Below are positions 1-9,305 of a stretch of DNA of 64,000 bases, one piece after another; positions within the stretch are counted from its first letter, which is position 1; every line of letters begins with the position of its first letter. The stretch is from Azospirillum isscasi (GTDB taxonomy: Bacteria > Pseudomonadota > Alphaproteobacteria > Azospirillales > Azospirillaceae), in assembly GCF_030849505.1 (NCBI RefSeq), contig NZ_JAUJFI010000001.1:62001-126000 (forward strand), in the 5' to 3' direction. A program made the position numbers and the translations under genes. Below the pieces are notes generated by a model. That model did no database searches and was not told the origin of the DNA. It saw nothing but the letters and a program-made list of their open reading frames with translations.

Positions 1-1976
1 TGCCGGGGCTGGCCCAGATGCGCCCCTCGCGCGTCGAACTGGCGGACGAGAACGGGGAACGCCTCGTCCTGCCGCGCCTGTCCAACGTCCGCACCAACCC
101 GTCGCACCTCGTCTCGGCGCTGAAGGGCTTCCAGCCCGGCGCCCTGGCGCTGGCGCTGGATTTCACGATCCAGCTCGCCGCCGCATCGAAGGATGGGGCC
201 GAGGGCGGGTCGGACCGCATTGGGCGCCTGCTGTCGGGCCTCGCCCAGGAGGTGTCGCAGCCGGACGGCTTCGCCGAGGTGTTCGGGCGCTTCCGCGACG
301 GCAGCCTGATGCTCCAGGGCTGGGCACGCAGCTTCCGCAGCGGCGCCCAGAAGATCCTGATCGAGGCGGAGGAGACCGCCGCCTACCGCACCACCGCCGG
401 CTCCTTCGCGCGCCCGGACCTGCCGCCGGACGCGGCGGGCGTGATGGCGGTGCTGACCGACCAGACCCCGCTCCCCACCTCCATCCGCCGCATCCACTAC
501 CGCGCCGCCGAGGGCTGGCGGCATCTGGAGATCTTCGAGCACCGCACCATCCTGCCCGACGGCGTGGCCTCCGCCCATGTGCGCGACATGCTGGGCAACA
601 TCCGGGACACCGAGACGCGCCAGACCATGGCCCGCATCGCCGCGTCGCGCTACGACGGGGCGGAAACGGTGTCGCGGCTCGACATCCCGGTGCGGACCGG
701 GCTGGACATGGCGCTGCGCGTGCCGGGGGCCGGGCTGTTCGTCGCCGGCTGGCTGCTCGACCCGACGCGGCAGGTCCGCGCCGTCACGCTGAAGGGTCCG
801 GGGGTCGCCGTCCGGCTGGACGAGGGCTGGTCGCGGCTGGCCCGCCGCGACGTGACGGAAGCCTTCCAGAACGACGGGCTGTTCGCCGGGCGCCTGATCC
901 CCGGCCAGGACCAGCACGGTTTCACCGCCTTCGCCGCGGAGCCGTCCGGCCTGCCCCAGGGAGCCGAGTTCCACCTCGAACTGGAGCTGGCCGGCGACCG
1001 CTTCGCCTTCCTGCCGCTGAGCTGCCTGCCGCCCGCGCCGGAAGCGCTGCGCCGGATGCTGTCGCTGGTCAATCTGGACAGCCCGTCCATCGACACGCTG
1101 ATCGCCCGCCATGTCGGCCCGATGCTGCGCACCGCCCGTTCCCGCTCCGCCACGCCGCCGGCGGCGGGCGTGCACCCGATGGGGCGCCCGGTGAAGGCGC
1201 CGCGCGTCTCGGTGATCCTGCCGGTGACCGATGGGCGGGAGGATGTTGACCTCAACATCGCGCGCCTCGCCATCGACCCGGACTTCGCGGAGACCGAACT
1301 GCTGGTGGTCGCCGCCGCCGGCACGCACGAGCGGCTGGGCGGTGCGGTCCGTCAGGCCGCCGCCTTCTACCGCATGGCCGTCTCCTTCGTGGCCGCGCCC
1401 GACGCCACCGACCCGTTCGAGGCGGTGGCCGCCGCCCTGCCCCACGCCCGCGGCGAGCGGGTGCTGCTGCTCTCCCCCTCGGTCCTGCCGACCGAGAAGG
1501 GTTGGCTGTCGGCGCTGGAGCGGGTGTCGCGCAAGTCCGGCGGGCCGGTGATGGTCAGCCCGACGCTTCTGTATGAGGACCACTCCATCCGCTTCGCCGG
1601 CATCATGGCGGTGGAGGGTCCGGACGGCGCCAAGACCTTCGAGCGCCGCTTCGCCGGCTACCCGCGCGACTGGCTGAAGGAGCAGGACGCGGCGACGGTG
1701 GACGCCGCCGCCCCGGAATGCGCGTTGCTGCCCAAGGACGCTCTGATCCGCGCGCTCGCCACCATGGGCTCCTACATGGGGGCCGACCACAAGGGTCTGG
1801 ATCTCTGCCTGCGCCTACGCGCGCTGGGGGGGGCCTGCGTCTGGTTGCCCCGCGTCACTCTGGTGGCGCTGGACGAGCAGCCGCGCGACGCGCACGCCGA
1901 CCGCTGGCGCCGGGCGGGCGCCATGGTGGACCGCTGGAGCTTCGAGGACATCTGGTCCGCCCGCGCCGCCGCCTGA
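1..1976 (+). CDS. GT2-like glycosyltransferase-family protein, 5' truncated
   Basis: The reading frame is open from the first base, and the in-frame residues before the first ATG (18) continue without a stop, so the true start lies upstream of the window. At least 650 residues are visible. The C-terminal third, from about residue 395, starts with RVSVILPVTDG and looks like a nucleotide-diphospho-sugar (GT2-like) Rossmann domain. I do not see a convincing DxD plus catalytic base, so it may be a degenerate or non-catalytic GT domain. A middle segment (VAGWLLDP) resembles the short beta domain that also occurs in the protein at 5887-6642. A GT4 gene follows after 43 bp. Likely part of a surface polysaccharide or glycan cluster; the substrate cannot be inferred. 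Confidence 0.6.
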   Translation, partial: PGLAQMRPSRVELADENGERLVLPRLSNVRTNPSHLVSALKGFQPGALALALDFTIQLAAASKDGAEGGSDRIGRLLSGLAQEVSQPDGFAEVFGRFRDGSLMLQGWARSFRSGAQKILIEAEETAAYRTTAGSFARPDLPPDAAGVMAVLTDQTPLPTSIRRIHYRAAEGWRHLEIFEHRTILPDGVASAHVRDMLGNIRDTETRQTMARIAASRYDGAETVSRLDIPVRTGLDMALRVPGAGLFVAGWLLDPTRQVRAVTLKGPGVAVRLDEGWSRLARRDVTEAFQNDGLFAGRLIPGQDQHGFTAFAAEPSGLPQGAEFHLELELAGDRFAFLPLSCLPPAPEALRRMLSLVNLDSPSIDTLIARHVGPMLRTARSRSATPPAAGVHPMGRPVKAPRVSVILPVTDGREDVDLNIARLAIDPDFAETELLVVAAAGTHERLGGAVRQAAAFYRMAVSFVAAPDATDPFEAVAAALPHARGERVLLLSPSVLPTEKGWLSALERVSRKSGGPVMVSPTLLYEDHSIRFAGIMAVEGPDGAKTFERRFAGYPRDWLKEQDAATVDAAAPECALLPKDALIRALATMGSYMGADHKGLDLCLRLRALGGACVWLPRVTLVALDEQPRDAHADRWRRAGAMVDRWSFEDIWSARAAA

Positions 1977-2019
1977 GCCCTCTGAAAGCTCCCCAGCCCT
2001 ATTCGAGATCGGCCCGACC

Positions 2020-3333
2020 ATGAGCAACAAGCGCGTCCTGATCATCAGCCACGGCCATCCCGCCTTTTCGCTGGGCGGCGCGGAGGTGGCCTCCTACAAC
2101 CTGCACCAGGGGCTGCACGACCTGCCGGGCTGGGAGAGCCATTACCTGGCCCGCACCTCCCCGCCGGTGACTCCGCACGGCAGCTCCGCCCTGATGGCGC
2201 TTCGCCAGAAGGAGCGGGAGGTCCTCTATTACGCCAACGACTACGACCATTTCCGGCTGTCGAACCGCAACCTGCCGGGGCTGGAGAAGGATTTCGTCCG
2301 CTACGTCCGCGACCTCCAGCCGGACGTGGTGAACTTCCACCATTTCCTGGGGCTGGGGATCGAGACCATCCAGGCGATCCGGCAGGCGCTGCCCCGCGTG
2401 CCGATCGTGGTGACCTTCCACGAGTATCTGTCCATCTGCCACCACCACGGCCAGATGGTGAAGACCAGCCGCAACACGCTGTGCTACCGCGCCAGCCCGG
2501 CGGACTGCGCCGGCTGCTTCCCGCACATCGGCGAGGCGCAGTTCTTCAAGCGCGAGTTGTTCCTGAAGACCTTCCTGGAGCAGGCCGATTTCTACGTCAG
2601 CCCGTCGAACTTCCTGATCGACCGCTATGTGGACTGGGGCCTGCCCCGCGAGAAGTTCCGCATGATCGAGAACGGCCTGACCATCGAGGGCATCGCCCCG
2701 CCCCGTCCGCTGGCCCGCGGCGGCAAGCGCAACCGCTTCGCCTTCTTCGGCCAATTGACGGAGTTCAAGGGCGCCCATGTGCTGGTCGAGGCGATCGGGC
2801 GCGTCTCCGAAAAGGCGTGGGGCGAGGACGGCGCGCTGATGATCTTCGGCGGCAACCTGGAGCGCCAGCCCGAAGCCTACCAGAAGACGTTCAACGCGGC
2901 GGTGGAGCGGGCCGGCGACCGTGTGCGCTTCTACGGCAGCTACCGTTCCGCCGAACTGCCGGGCCTGATGAAGGATGTGGATTGGGTGGTTATGCCCTCC
3001 ATCTGGTGGGAGAACTCGCCGGTGGTGATCCAGGAGGCGTTCCTGCACGGGCGTCCGATCATCTCCAGCAACATCGGCGGCATGGGCGAGAAGGTCACCC
3101 ACGGCGTGGACGGCCTGCATTTCCGCAACGCCAGCGTCGAGGATCTGGTGGACCGGCTGACCGATGCGTTGACCACGCCGGACCTGTGGGACCGTCTGCG
3201 CATGCGCATCCGCCGCCCCATCGACCGCGCGGAATGCGCCCGCCGCCACGCCGACGTGTTCGACGCGCTGATCGCCAACGCGGGCGGCGGGGCGGTGTCG
3301 ATGCCCGAGCGGGCGGTGGCGCAGAAGCCGTGA
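2020..3333 (+). CDS. GT4-family glycosyltransferase
   Basis: Retaining GT-B glycosyltransferase of 437 residues, expected in the cytoplasm or at the inner membrane face, moving a sugar from a nucleotide donor to a glycan or lipid acceptor. The N-terminal domain opens with the acceptor-side glycine loop (SLGGAE, about residues 17-22). The C-terminal domain has FFGQLTEFKG (about 242) and the EX7E donor signature at E331 and E339 (ENSPVVIQE), followed by GRPIISSNIGGMGE. An unusual Cys/His cluster (CHHHG then CYRASPADCAGC, residues 145-166) lies between the domains and could bind metal or hold a disulfide. It sits between a GT2-like gene and a pyruvyl transferase gene, consistent with polysaccharide assembly. 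Specific sugar unknown. Confidence 0.85.
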   Translation: MSNKRVLIISHGHPAFSLGGAEVASYNLHQGLHDLPGWESHYLARTSPPVTPHGSSALMALRQKEREVLYYANDYDHFRLSNRNLPGLEKDFVRYVRDLQPDVVNFHHFLGLGIETIQAIRQALPRVPIVVTFHEYLSICHHHGQMVKTSRNTLCYRASPADCAGCFPHIGEAQFFKRELFLKTFLEQADFYVSPSNFLIDRYVDWGLPREKFRMIENGLTIEGIAPPRPLARGGKRNRFAFFGQLTEFKGAHVLVEAIGRVSEKAWGEDGALMIFGGNLERQPEAYQKTFNAAVERAGDRVRFYGSYRSAELPGLMKDVDWVVMPSIWWENSPVVIQEAFLHGRPIISSNIGGMGEKVTHGVDGLHFRNASVEDLVDRLTDALTTPDLWDRLRMRIRRPIDRAECARRHADVFDALIANAGGGAVSMPERAVAQKP

Positions 3334-4568
3334 TGGGGATGTCCGGGAAACGGGCCCCCACCCTGCGCAGCGGGGGAGGGAGGGAACCCACGAAGTGGGG
3401 AGGGTGGGGGCAATACGCCCTCATGGCCTGCACGCTCCTCACCACCCCCGTCCACGCCGCGGACCTCCGCGTCACCGTCCCGGCGGGCGCCGCGCTGGAA
3501 ACCGTCTACGACCACCGCACGCAAGCCTGCGAGGACTGGGACGTGCCCGACGCCCCGGCACGCGCCTGGAAGGCCGCGGACGGCAGCGTCCGGCTGCTCG
3601 CCGCGCACACCCGCGCCCGCACGCTGAGCGGCCCGTCGCTGAACGACCTGCACCACGCCTGCCGCATCGTCTTCCAGTCGGCCAAGCGCGACGACCCGGC
3701 GCGGTTCGACGACATGGGCTGGCTGACCTCGCCCTACACGCTGGACGGGACGACCGTCTACGGCCTGGTCCACAACGAATATCACGGCCACAAGCGCCGC
3801 GACCTCTGCCCCACCGGCGACTACATGGCCTGCTGGTGGAACGCGCTGACCCTCACCGTCTCGCACGACGGCGGGCAGAGCTTCGGGCCGGCGCGCTACG
3901 TCGCCGGGGTGCCCTACCGCTTCCGCGGCGATCTCGGCCGCCGCGCCGGGCTGTTCGCACCGAGCAACATCGTCGAGCGCGGCGGCTGGTACTACGCCAT
4001 GGCCTTCGCCGAGGGCATCGGCGCGCAGAAGCGCGGCGTCTGCCTGATGCGCACCCGCGATCTCGCCGACCCCGCCTCCTGGCGGGCGTGGGACGGGCGG
4101 GACTTCACCGTCCGCTTCCGCGATCCCTACGCGCAGGGCGAGGCCGACCCCGAGGCGTCGGTCTGCACACCGCTGCCGCCCGACCGGCTGCCCTTCACCG
4201 TCACCAGCCTCGTCCGCCACGCGCCGAGCGGCCTCTACGCCGCGGTGATGGCCGGGCGGCGGGCCGAGCGCAAAGGGGCCGAGCCGGTGTCCGGCGTGTG
4301 GGTGTCCACCTCCGCCGACCTGATCGGCTGGTCCGCCCCCCGCCTCGCCTGGGCGGCCCCGCTGCTCACCGACAAGAATTGCGGCGTGGCCGAGACCTTC
4401 TATTACCCCGCCATTCTCGATCCGGACGCCAGAAGCCGGAATTTCGAGGACACGGATGGAAACGCCCAGCTCTACCTGACCCGGCTTGCCCAGAAAGACT
4501 GCAAGCCGACCCGGGAACGCGATCTGGTCCGAATAATGATCCGGGTTGAGCCGTCCGAAGGCGACTAA
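3333..4568 (+). CDS. putative secreted protein of unknown function, possible beta-propeller
   Basis: The frame runs from an ATG overlapping the preceding stop (TGATG) to 4568. I do not recognise a named family. The mature part has motifs such as VSHDGGQSFGPARYV and WVSTSADLIGWSAPRL, which look like Asp-box blades of sialidase/GH43-type propellers; this is inference. The hydrophobic stretch YALMACTLLTTPVHA followed by A looks like a signal peptide with AxA-type cleavage. Start choice is uncertain: ATG 3333 puts a palindromic repeat (3354-3411) inside the coding sequence, while ATG 3423 avoids the repeat but shortens the hydrophobic core and loses the positively charged region. Several Cys residues suggest an oxidised periplasmic or extracellular protein. 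Context suggests glycan handling. Confidence 0.6.
   Translation: MGMSGKRAPTLRSGGGREPTKWGGWGQYALMACTLLTTPVHAADLRVTVPAGAALETVYDHRTQACEDWDVPDAPARAWKAADGSVRLLAAHTRARTLSGPSLNDLHHACRIVFQSAKRDDPARFDDMGWLTSPYTLDGTTVYGLVHNEYHGHKRRDLCPTGDYMACWWNALTLTVSHDGGQSFGPARYVAGVPYRFRGDLGRRAGLFAPSNIVERGGWYYAMAFAEGIGAQKRGVCLMRTRDLADPASWRAWDGRDFTVRFRDPYAQGEADPEASVCTPLPPDRLPFTVTSLVRHAPSGLYAAVMAGRRAERKGAEPVSGVWVSTSADLIGWSAPRLAWAAPLLTDKNCGVAETFYYPAILDPDARSRNFEDTDGNAQLYLTRLAQKDCKPTRERDLVRIMIRVEPSEGD
3354..3411. repeat. GC-rich palindromic intergenic repeat
   Basis: An 11-bp outer stem, GCCCCCACCCT (3354-3364) pairing with AGGGTGGGGGC (3401-3411), encloses G-rich sequence. The same outer arm motif occurs at 24581-24634 and related arms at 33896-33951, so this is one member of a dispersed family in the window. 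It lies at the 3' end of the GT4 gene and overlaps the possible N-terminal extension of the next gene. Confidence 0.7.
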
Positions 4569-4631
4569 AATTAACCAATATAAAACCCGGCTTCCGCAAC
4601 CTTCCACCACCCCGACCCCAGGAGAATTAAA

Positions 4632-5819
4632 TTGGCTAACATCCTAGTCATGATTCCCTCCGGCGAAGTCTACGATCATGACTGCGTGCGGTGGTACAGC
4701 TACCAGAACATTCAACGCAGCATTAACCATTACCACAACATCGGCGACGCCTTCGTCTACGATTCCTCGCTGAAGCTGCTGACCTTCGACCGCCTGGATG
4801 TCGTGGAGATCCGCGAATTCAAGCAGGAGGTGGTGGACAAGGCCAACGCCGAATACGATTACGTGTTCCTGCGCGGGTCGAACTACATCCACGACCACAT
4901 GACCTGGCCGGAAGGCACCGAGCAGGTGCTGTCCAAGCTGCGCATCCCGGTCATCGCCTTCGGCGTCGGCGCCCAGGCCCCGGCCACCGGCAAGCTGACG
5001 CTGTCGGACGAGAGCAAGCGCATCTGGCAGATGTTTGCCGACAAATCGACGACGCTGGGCGTGCGCGGCACCTACACCGCCGAAGTGCTGTGGGACCTCG
5101 GCATCAAGAACGTGCGCATCGTCGGCTGCCCGACCGCCTTCCGCAACCGCGATCCGGAGCTGCGCATCGACCTGCCGTCGCTGGACAGCGTGCGCAACGT
5201 CGGCATCACCATGCGCCGCGAGGTGTCCAGCCACTATTCGCCGGACGTGAAGACCTATCTCGCCCGCCATCGCGACTTCGTGAAGGACATGAGCCGCCGC
5301 TTCGACACCGTCCTGATGATGCAGGGCGAGGTCGAGGAGAAGAAGCTGCTCTGGGGCACCGACGAGCAGAAGGCCGAGGCCTGGGAGGAGCTGCACAAGA
5401 ACCCCTGGCTGAAGACCGGCTACTTCGACGAGGAGCTGGACGAGCTGTACCGCACCCGCCTGTGGTATTCGGACGTCGTTGCCGACTACGAGAACCTCGT
5501 GCGGTCGAAGGATCTCGTGCTGGGCTACCGCCTGCACGGCAACCTGATGGCCCTGTCGAACGGCACGCCGTCCGTCTATTTCAGCTACGACAGCCGCACG
5601 GCGGAGTTCGCGGAAACCTTCGCGATCCCCTGCTACGACGTCTATTCGGAGAAGCCCTTCGTCCTGGAGGAATACTGGGACCAGAGCCTGTTCGAGAAGT
5701 TCAACCGCACCTTCTACCAGCGCTACCGCGACATGCGGGAGTTCCTGGACGAGAACTACATCCCGCACCGCATGCCCAGCCCGACCGCGCGCAAGTCTCC
5801 GCAGCGCAAGGCGGCCTGA
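4632..5819 (+). CDS. polysaccharide pyruvyl transferase family protein
   Basis: 395 residues matching the polysaccharide pyruvyl transferase/CsaB-type fold: VFLRGSNYIHDH (about 77-88), VIAFGVGAQAP (about 107), a central LGVRGTYTAEVLWDLGI segment, and a C-terminal LVLGYRLHGNLMAL motif (about 297) with the conserved His seen in this family. Such enzymes usually add ketal pyruvate from phosphoenolpyruvate to exopolysaccharide or cell-wall glycans in the cytoplasm; the exact substrate is unknown. The start codon is TTG at 4632, preceded by AGGAG at 4620-4624 with a 7-nt spacer; no nearby ATG fits. It follows 63 bp of unusually AT-rich sequence that could hold a promoter. Sits in the glycosyltransferase cluster. 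Confidence 0.8.
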   Translation: MANILVMIPSGEVYDHDCVRWYSYQNIQRSINHYHNIGDAFVYDSSLKLLTFDRLDVVEIREFKQEVVDKANAEYDYVFLRGSNYIHDHMTWPEGTEQVLSKLRIPVIAFGVGAQAPATGKLTLSDESKRIWQMFADKSTTLGVRGTYTAEVLWDLGIKNVRIVGCPTAFRNRDPELRIDLPSLDSVRNVGITMRREVSSHYSPDVKTYLARHRDFVKDMSRRFDTVLMMQGEVEEKKLLWGTDEQKAEAWEELHKNPWLKTGYFDEELDELYRTRLWYSDVVADYENLVRSKDLVLGYRLHGNLMALSNGTPSVYFSYDSRTAEFAETFAIPCYDVYSEKPFVLEEYWDQSLFEKFNRTFYQRYRDMREFLDENYIPHRMPSPTARKSPQRKAA

Positions 5820-5835
5820 CGCTGCGGCGTCTTAA

Positions 5836-5858
5836 CCCTCTCCCCCCTGGGGAGAGGG
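5836..5858. repeat. 23-bp palindromic intergenic repeat
   Basis: Perfect 10-bp stem CCCTCTCCCC / GGGGAGAGGG with loop CCT. The identical 23 bases recur at 29922-29944, and variants with the same CCCTCTCCC arm occur at 16183-16205 and 16301-16325. It lies 17 bp after a stop codon, so it may act as an mRNA-stabilising or transcription-attenuating hairpin. Confidence 0.8.
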
Positions 5859-5886
5859 GACTTCAACCATTCCGTGAGTACCCGCC

Positions 5887-6642
5887 ATGCCCGACACCGT
5901 TGCAGCAACCCCGGTCGCTGCGGAACCCGCGGCGTCCGTCATCGAAGGCCGCGTGGACGCCGTCCAGGCCGGACGGATCTACGGCTGGGCCTGGGACCGC
6001 TCCTACCCCACCGACCGCCTGCCGGTCGAATTCCGCGCCGAGACGCCGGACGGGCGCAGTGTGGTTCTGGGGCGCACGCTGGCCGACCGTCCGCGTGAGG
6101 ATCTGGTGGGCGGCAACTTCGGCGACGGGCACCACGCCTTCGAGGCCGAGCTTGAGCTTCCGGCGGGGCTCGATCCGGCGCGCGTCGTCGCGGTGGTCGC
6201 CGCCCCGAGCACCGGCACCATCGCGACCTTCGCCCAGCCGAGTGCGGAGGAAAAGCTGCTGGAGCGCACGCTCGCGCCGCATCTGGTGCGCATCGGCGCC
6301 GGGCTGGATGCCGCCCGCCGCGACCACCAGCAGATCGCCGCCGCCCAGCAGGGCATCGCCCGAATCCTGCGCGAGATGCAGGACCGCGCCGCCGCCGGTC
6401 AGGCCGCCGCCGGCACGGCCACGGCGCAGCAGGCCGCCCTGTCGGACACGCTGCACGGCCTTCAGGAGCGGGTGGCCGGGCTGGAGGTCTTCCTGGTCCG
6501 CATGGACACGACCCTGCGCGGTTTCGACGACGCGCTGAAGGTGAAGACCGCCAAATCGCACGCCCCCACCATCATCGCCGCCTTGGCCTCGGGCGTGGGC
6601 GCCTTTGCCGCGACGGTGATCGGGCTGGCGATTTTCGGGTAG
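5887..6642 (+). CDS. coiled-coil protein with C-terminal membrane anchor, unknown function
   Basis: 251 residues, not recognised as a named family. Three parts are visible. Residues about 20-110 form a beta-rich domain containing GRIYGWAWD and a proline-rich turn. About 120-215 is Ala/Gln/Arg-rich with heptad-like spacing, a probable coiled coil. The last 20 residues (ALASGVGAFAATVIGLAIFG) form one transmembrane helix ending at the stop, so it is probably tail-anchored. The GWAWD-type segment echoes the GWLLDP segment of the truncated protein at 1-1976, hinting at a shared module. ATG 5887 is the chosen start, although the ribosome site is weak. Last gene of the polysaccharide-like cluster. 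Confidence 0.65.
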   Translation: MPDTVAATPVAAEPAASVIEGRVDAVQAGRIYGWAWDRSYPTDRLPVEFRAETPDGRSVVLGRTLADRPREDLVGGNFGDGHHAFEAELELPAGLDPARVVAVVAAPSTGTIATFAQPSAEEKLLERTLAPHLVRIGAGLDAARRDHQQIAAAQQGIARILREMQDRAAAGQAAAGTATAQQAALSDTLHGLQERVAGLEVFLVRMDTTLRGFDDALKVKTAKSHAPTIIAALASGVGAFAATVIGLAIFG

Positions 6643-6669
6643 CCCTCTCGTCCCGCCCGGCCGGTGCGC

Positions 6670-6732
6670 TACGGTAACAGGCCGCCGTACGCCTGAACAT
6701 TCCGGGGGTACGAAACCGTTCCGTACCTCTGC
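6670..6732 (+). promoter_or_regulatory. bipartite conserved upstream element, copy A
   Basis: TACGGTAAC at 6670-6678, then at 6707-6727 an inverted repeat GGTACG-N9-CGTACC whose centre is AAACCGTTC, followed by TCTGC. The same two blocks with the same 37-bp start-to-start distance are found at 44309-44371, upstream of the AI-2E family gene. Lies 72 bp upstream of the DUF3141 start. Probably an operator or promoter for a shared regulator; its identity is unknown. Confidence 0.6.
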
Positions 6733-6803
6733 GCCGCCCGCCATTCGCCGACACTCGTGAGCAAGCGCCCCCGAAGGCGCAAAGACACACGAGAGGACCG
6801 GCG

Positions 6804-9275
6804 ATGACGACCCTGCGGCACCATTCCCAGGCGCCCCAGCCGCTGCCAAACCCGGCGGCGGCGTGGCTGGCCGCCTGGAATCCGTCCGCCTGGACGGCAA
6901 ATCTGCCCACACTGTTTCCCTTGGCCCTGTTTCCCGCGGCTCTGTTTCCCACCCTGCCCCCCGCCGCCGGCCCGGCGAAAGGCCCGGCAAAGGAAACATT
7001 CCCGAACCCGGTGCTGGACGCCTTCGAGTACGGCATCGACGCGATGCAGCGCTGGGTGCTGTATCTGGACGTGATGCGGCGGCGGGGCGACCAGTTCCTC
7101 GAACACGCCCAGCACGGCAAGCCTCCCGTCCTGGATTTCGCGCACGAGGTGGTGATGGACGGGCGCCGGCTGCCGCGCCCCAGCAATTACCTGCTGCTGC
7201 GCATCCGTCCCGACCCGGAGGCCGGGACCGACCCGGCGAAGCGCCCCTTCGTCATCGTCGATCCGCGCGCCGGCCACGGGCCGGGCATCGGCGGCTTCAA
7301 GCCGGACAGCCAGATCGGCGCGGCGCTGCGGGCGGGCCATCCCTGCTATTTCATCGGCTTCACCCCCGACCCGGTGCCCGGCCAGACCCTGGCCGACGTG
7401 GGCGCCGCGGAGGCCGCCTTCATCGAGCATGTCGGCAAGCTGCACGCCCAGGCGGACGGCAAGCCCTGCGTCATCGGCAACTGCCAGGCCGGCTGGGCGA
7501 TCATGGCGCTGAGCGCCGTCCGCCCCGACCTGATGGGGCCGCTGATCATCGCCGGTTCGCCGCTGTCCTACTGGGCCGGGGTGAAGGGGCGCAACCCGAT
7601 GCGCTATCTGGGCGGGCTGTACGGCGGCGCGTGGCTGTCCGCGCTCGCCGCCGACCTCGGCAACGGGCATTTCGACGGCGCCCATCTGGTCGGCAACTTC
7701 GAGAAGCTCGACCCGGCCAACACCTACTGGAAGAAGGCGTACAATCTGTACGCCTCCATCGACACGGAAGCGCCGCGCTATCTCGACTTCGAAAAATGGT
7801 GGAGCGGTTTCTTCCTGCTGAACGGGGAGGAGATCGAGACCATCACCGAGGAGCTGTTCGTCGGCAACAAGCTGACCAGCGGCGGCCTCGTGGGCAAGGA
7901 CGGTCGGCGGCTCGACCTGCGGAACATCCGCTCGCCCATCCTGGTCTTCGCCTCCTGGGGCGACAACATCACGCCGCCGCAGCAGGCGCTGGGCTGGATT
8001 CTCGACCTGTACGGCAGCGTGGACGACATCCGCTCCCGCGAGCAGACCATCGTCTACAACCTGCACCAGAACATCGGCCACCTCGGCATCTTCGTGTCGG
8101 GGCGCGTGGCGCGGCGGGAGACCGCGGAGTTCGTCGAGAACATCGACCTGATCGACCTGCTTCCCCCCGGCCTCTATGAAATGGTGATCGAGCCGAAGGA
8201 CCCCGACGCCCCCGGCGCCGATCTGGTGGCCGGCGATTATGTGACCCGGTTCGAGCCGCGGACGCTGGACGACATCCGCGCCTTCGGCGTCAACACGCCG
8301 GAGGACGACCGCCGCTTCGCCACCGTCGCCCGCATCTCCGACATCAACACCGGCCTCTACACCGCCTTCGCCCGGCCCGTCGTCCGCGCCGCCGTCACCG
8401 AAGGGACCGCGGAATGGCTGCGCCAGACCAACCCGGCGCGGGTGCAGTACACCCTCTTCTCGCACCTCAACCCCTTCATGGCGCCGGTGGAGGCGCTGGC
8501 CGAACAGGTGCGGGAGAACCGCCACCCCGTCCGGCCCGGCAACCCGTACCTGAAGGCGCAGGCGATGCTGTCCGACGCCATGGTCCAGGCGCTCGACCAT
8601 TGGCGGGACGCGCGGGACGGGGCGGTGGAGCGGCTGTTCATGACGCTCTACAACGCGCCGCTGCTCCAGGCGCTGGTCGGGCTGGCCGCCCCCGGCGCCG
8701 AGGCCCGCCCGCCGCGCGTCCGCGACGAGGCGTTCGAGGCGCTGGTCGCCAGGAAGACGGACGAGATCCTGGCCCGCATCGACCAGGGCGGCCTGCGCGA
8801 GGCGCTGTTCCGCGTCCTGATCTACGCCGGGCGGGGCGAAGGCGCCTTCGACGAGCGCGCCTTCCAGACGCTGCGCCGGGTGCGCGACGAGCATGCCTCC
8901 CTGGAGCGCCTGCCCCTGCAACGGGTGCGCGCGATCTTCCGCGAGCAGGTCTTCCTGATGCTGCTGGACGAGGTGGCGGCCATGGCGGCGCTGCCCACGC
9001 TCGTCCCGGACGCGCAGGACCGCAAGGAGATCGTCGCCGCGGCGGAACGGGTTCTGTCCGCCGCCGGCCCGCTCGACGCCGCCCAGCGGCGCCGGCTGCG
9101 CCATGCCGAGGCGATCATGGCCGGAAAGGCCGAACCCGGCGAGGAACCGGCGCTGAGCGCCGCTCCGCTGGGCGACGGCTCCTCCATCGCGCAGGCCGGC
9201 GCCGAGATCGGCCGGGTGGCGGCACCGCGGCGGCCCGCCGCCTCTGAAAGTCCGAAGGCCGAAAAAGCGAAGTGA
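6804..9275 (+). CDS. DUF3141 domain protein, PhaC-like alpha/beta hydrolase
   Basis: 823 residues resembling the DUF3141 family, distant relatives of polyhydroxyalkanoate synthase. A PhaC-like lipase box GNCQAGW puts a cysteine (C227) in the nucleophile position, within a segment that runs into LIIAGSPLSYWAG. Further family-like blocks are DPRAGHGPGIGGFK (about 152-165) and the Asp/His-bearing stretches FASWGDNITPPQQ and QNIGHLGIFVSG, which would complete a Cys-Asp-His triad. The C-terminal 250 residues are helical and charged. No signal peptide, so cytoplasmic. GAGGA precedes ATG 6804. A small protein and a phosphate acyltransferase follow closely, pointing to acyl-CoA or acyl-phosphate metabolism; no activity is established from sequence. 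The N-terminus carries three LFP repeats. Confidence 0.85.
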   Translation: MTTLRHHSQAPQPLPNPAAAWLAAWNPSAWTANLPTLFPLALFPAALFPTLPPAAGPAKGPAKETFPNPVLDAFEYGIDAMQRWVLYLDVMRRRGDQFLEHAQHGKPPVLDFAHEVVMDGRRLPRPSNYLLLRIRPDPEAGTDPAKRPFVIVDPRAGHGPGIGGFKPDSQIGAALRAGHPCYFIGFTPDPVPGQTLADVGAAEAAFIEHVGKLHAQADGKPCVIGNCQAGWAIMALSAVRPDLMGPLIIAGSPLSYWAGVKGRNPMRYLGGLYGGAWLSALAADLGNGHFDGAHLVGNFEKLDPANTYWKKAYNLYASIDTEAPRYLDFEKWWSGFFLLNGEEIETITEELFVGNKLTSGGLVGKDGRRLDLRNIRSPILVFASWGDNITPPQQALGWILDLYGSVDDIRSREQTIVYNLHQNIGHLGIFVSGRVARRETAEFVENIDLIDLLPPGLYEMVIEPKDPDAPGADLVAGDYVTRFEPRTLDDIRAFGVNTPEDDRRFATVARISDINTGLYTAFARPVVRAAVTEGTAEWLRQTNPARVQYTLFSHLNPFMAPVEALAEQVRENRHPVRPGNPYLKAQAMLSDAMVQALDHWRDARDGAVERLFMTLYNAPLLQALVGLAAPGAEARPPRVRDEAFEALVARKTDEILARIDQGGLREALFRVLIYAGRGEGAFDERAFQTLRRVRDEHASLERLPLQRVRAIFREQVFLMLLDEVAAMAALPTLVPDAQDRKEIVAAAERVLSAAGPLDAAQRRRLRHAEAIMAGKAEPGEEPALSAAPLGDGSSIAQAGAEIGRVAAPRRPAASESPKAEKAK

Positions 9276-9305
9276 CCGGCACCCTCCATCCGGGAGACAC
9301 GTGAC

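Noticed and set aside
18-20. ATG at 18 as start of the first gene
   Set aside because: The frame stays open upstream to the window edge and no ribosome site precedes it.
6670-6732. Element as an EcfG-type stress promoter
   Set aside because: Copy A has TGAAC-N18-CGTT, near GGAAC-N-CGTT, but copy B has no matching -35, so the fit is not shared.
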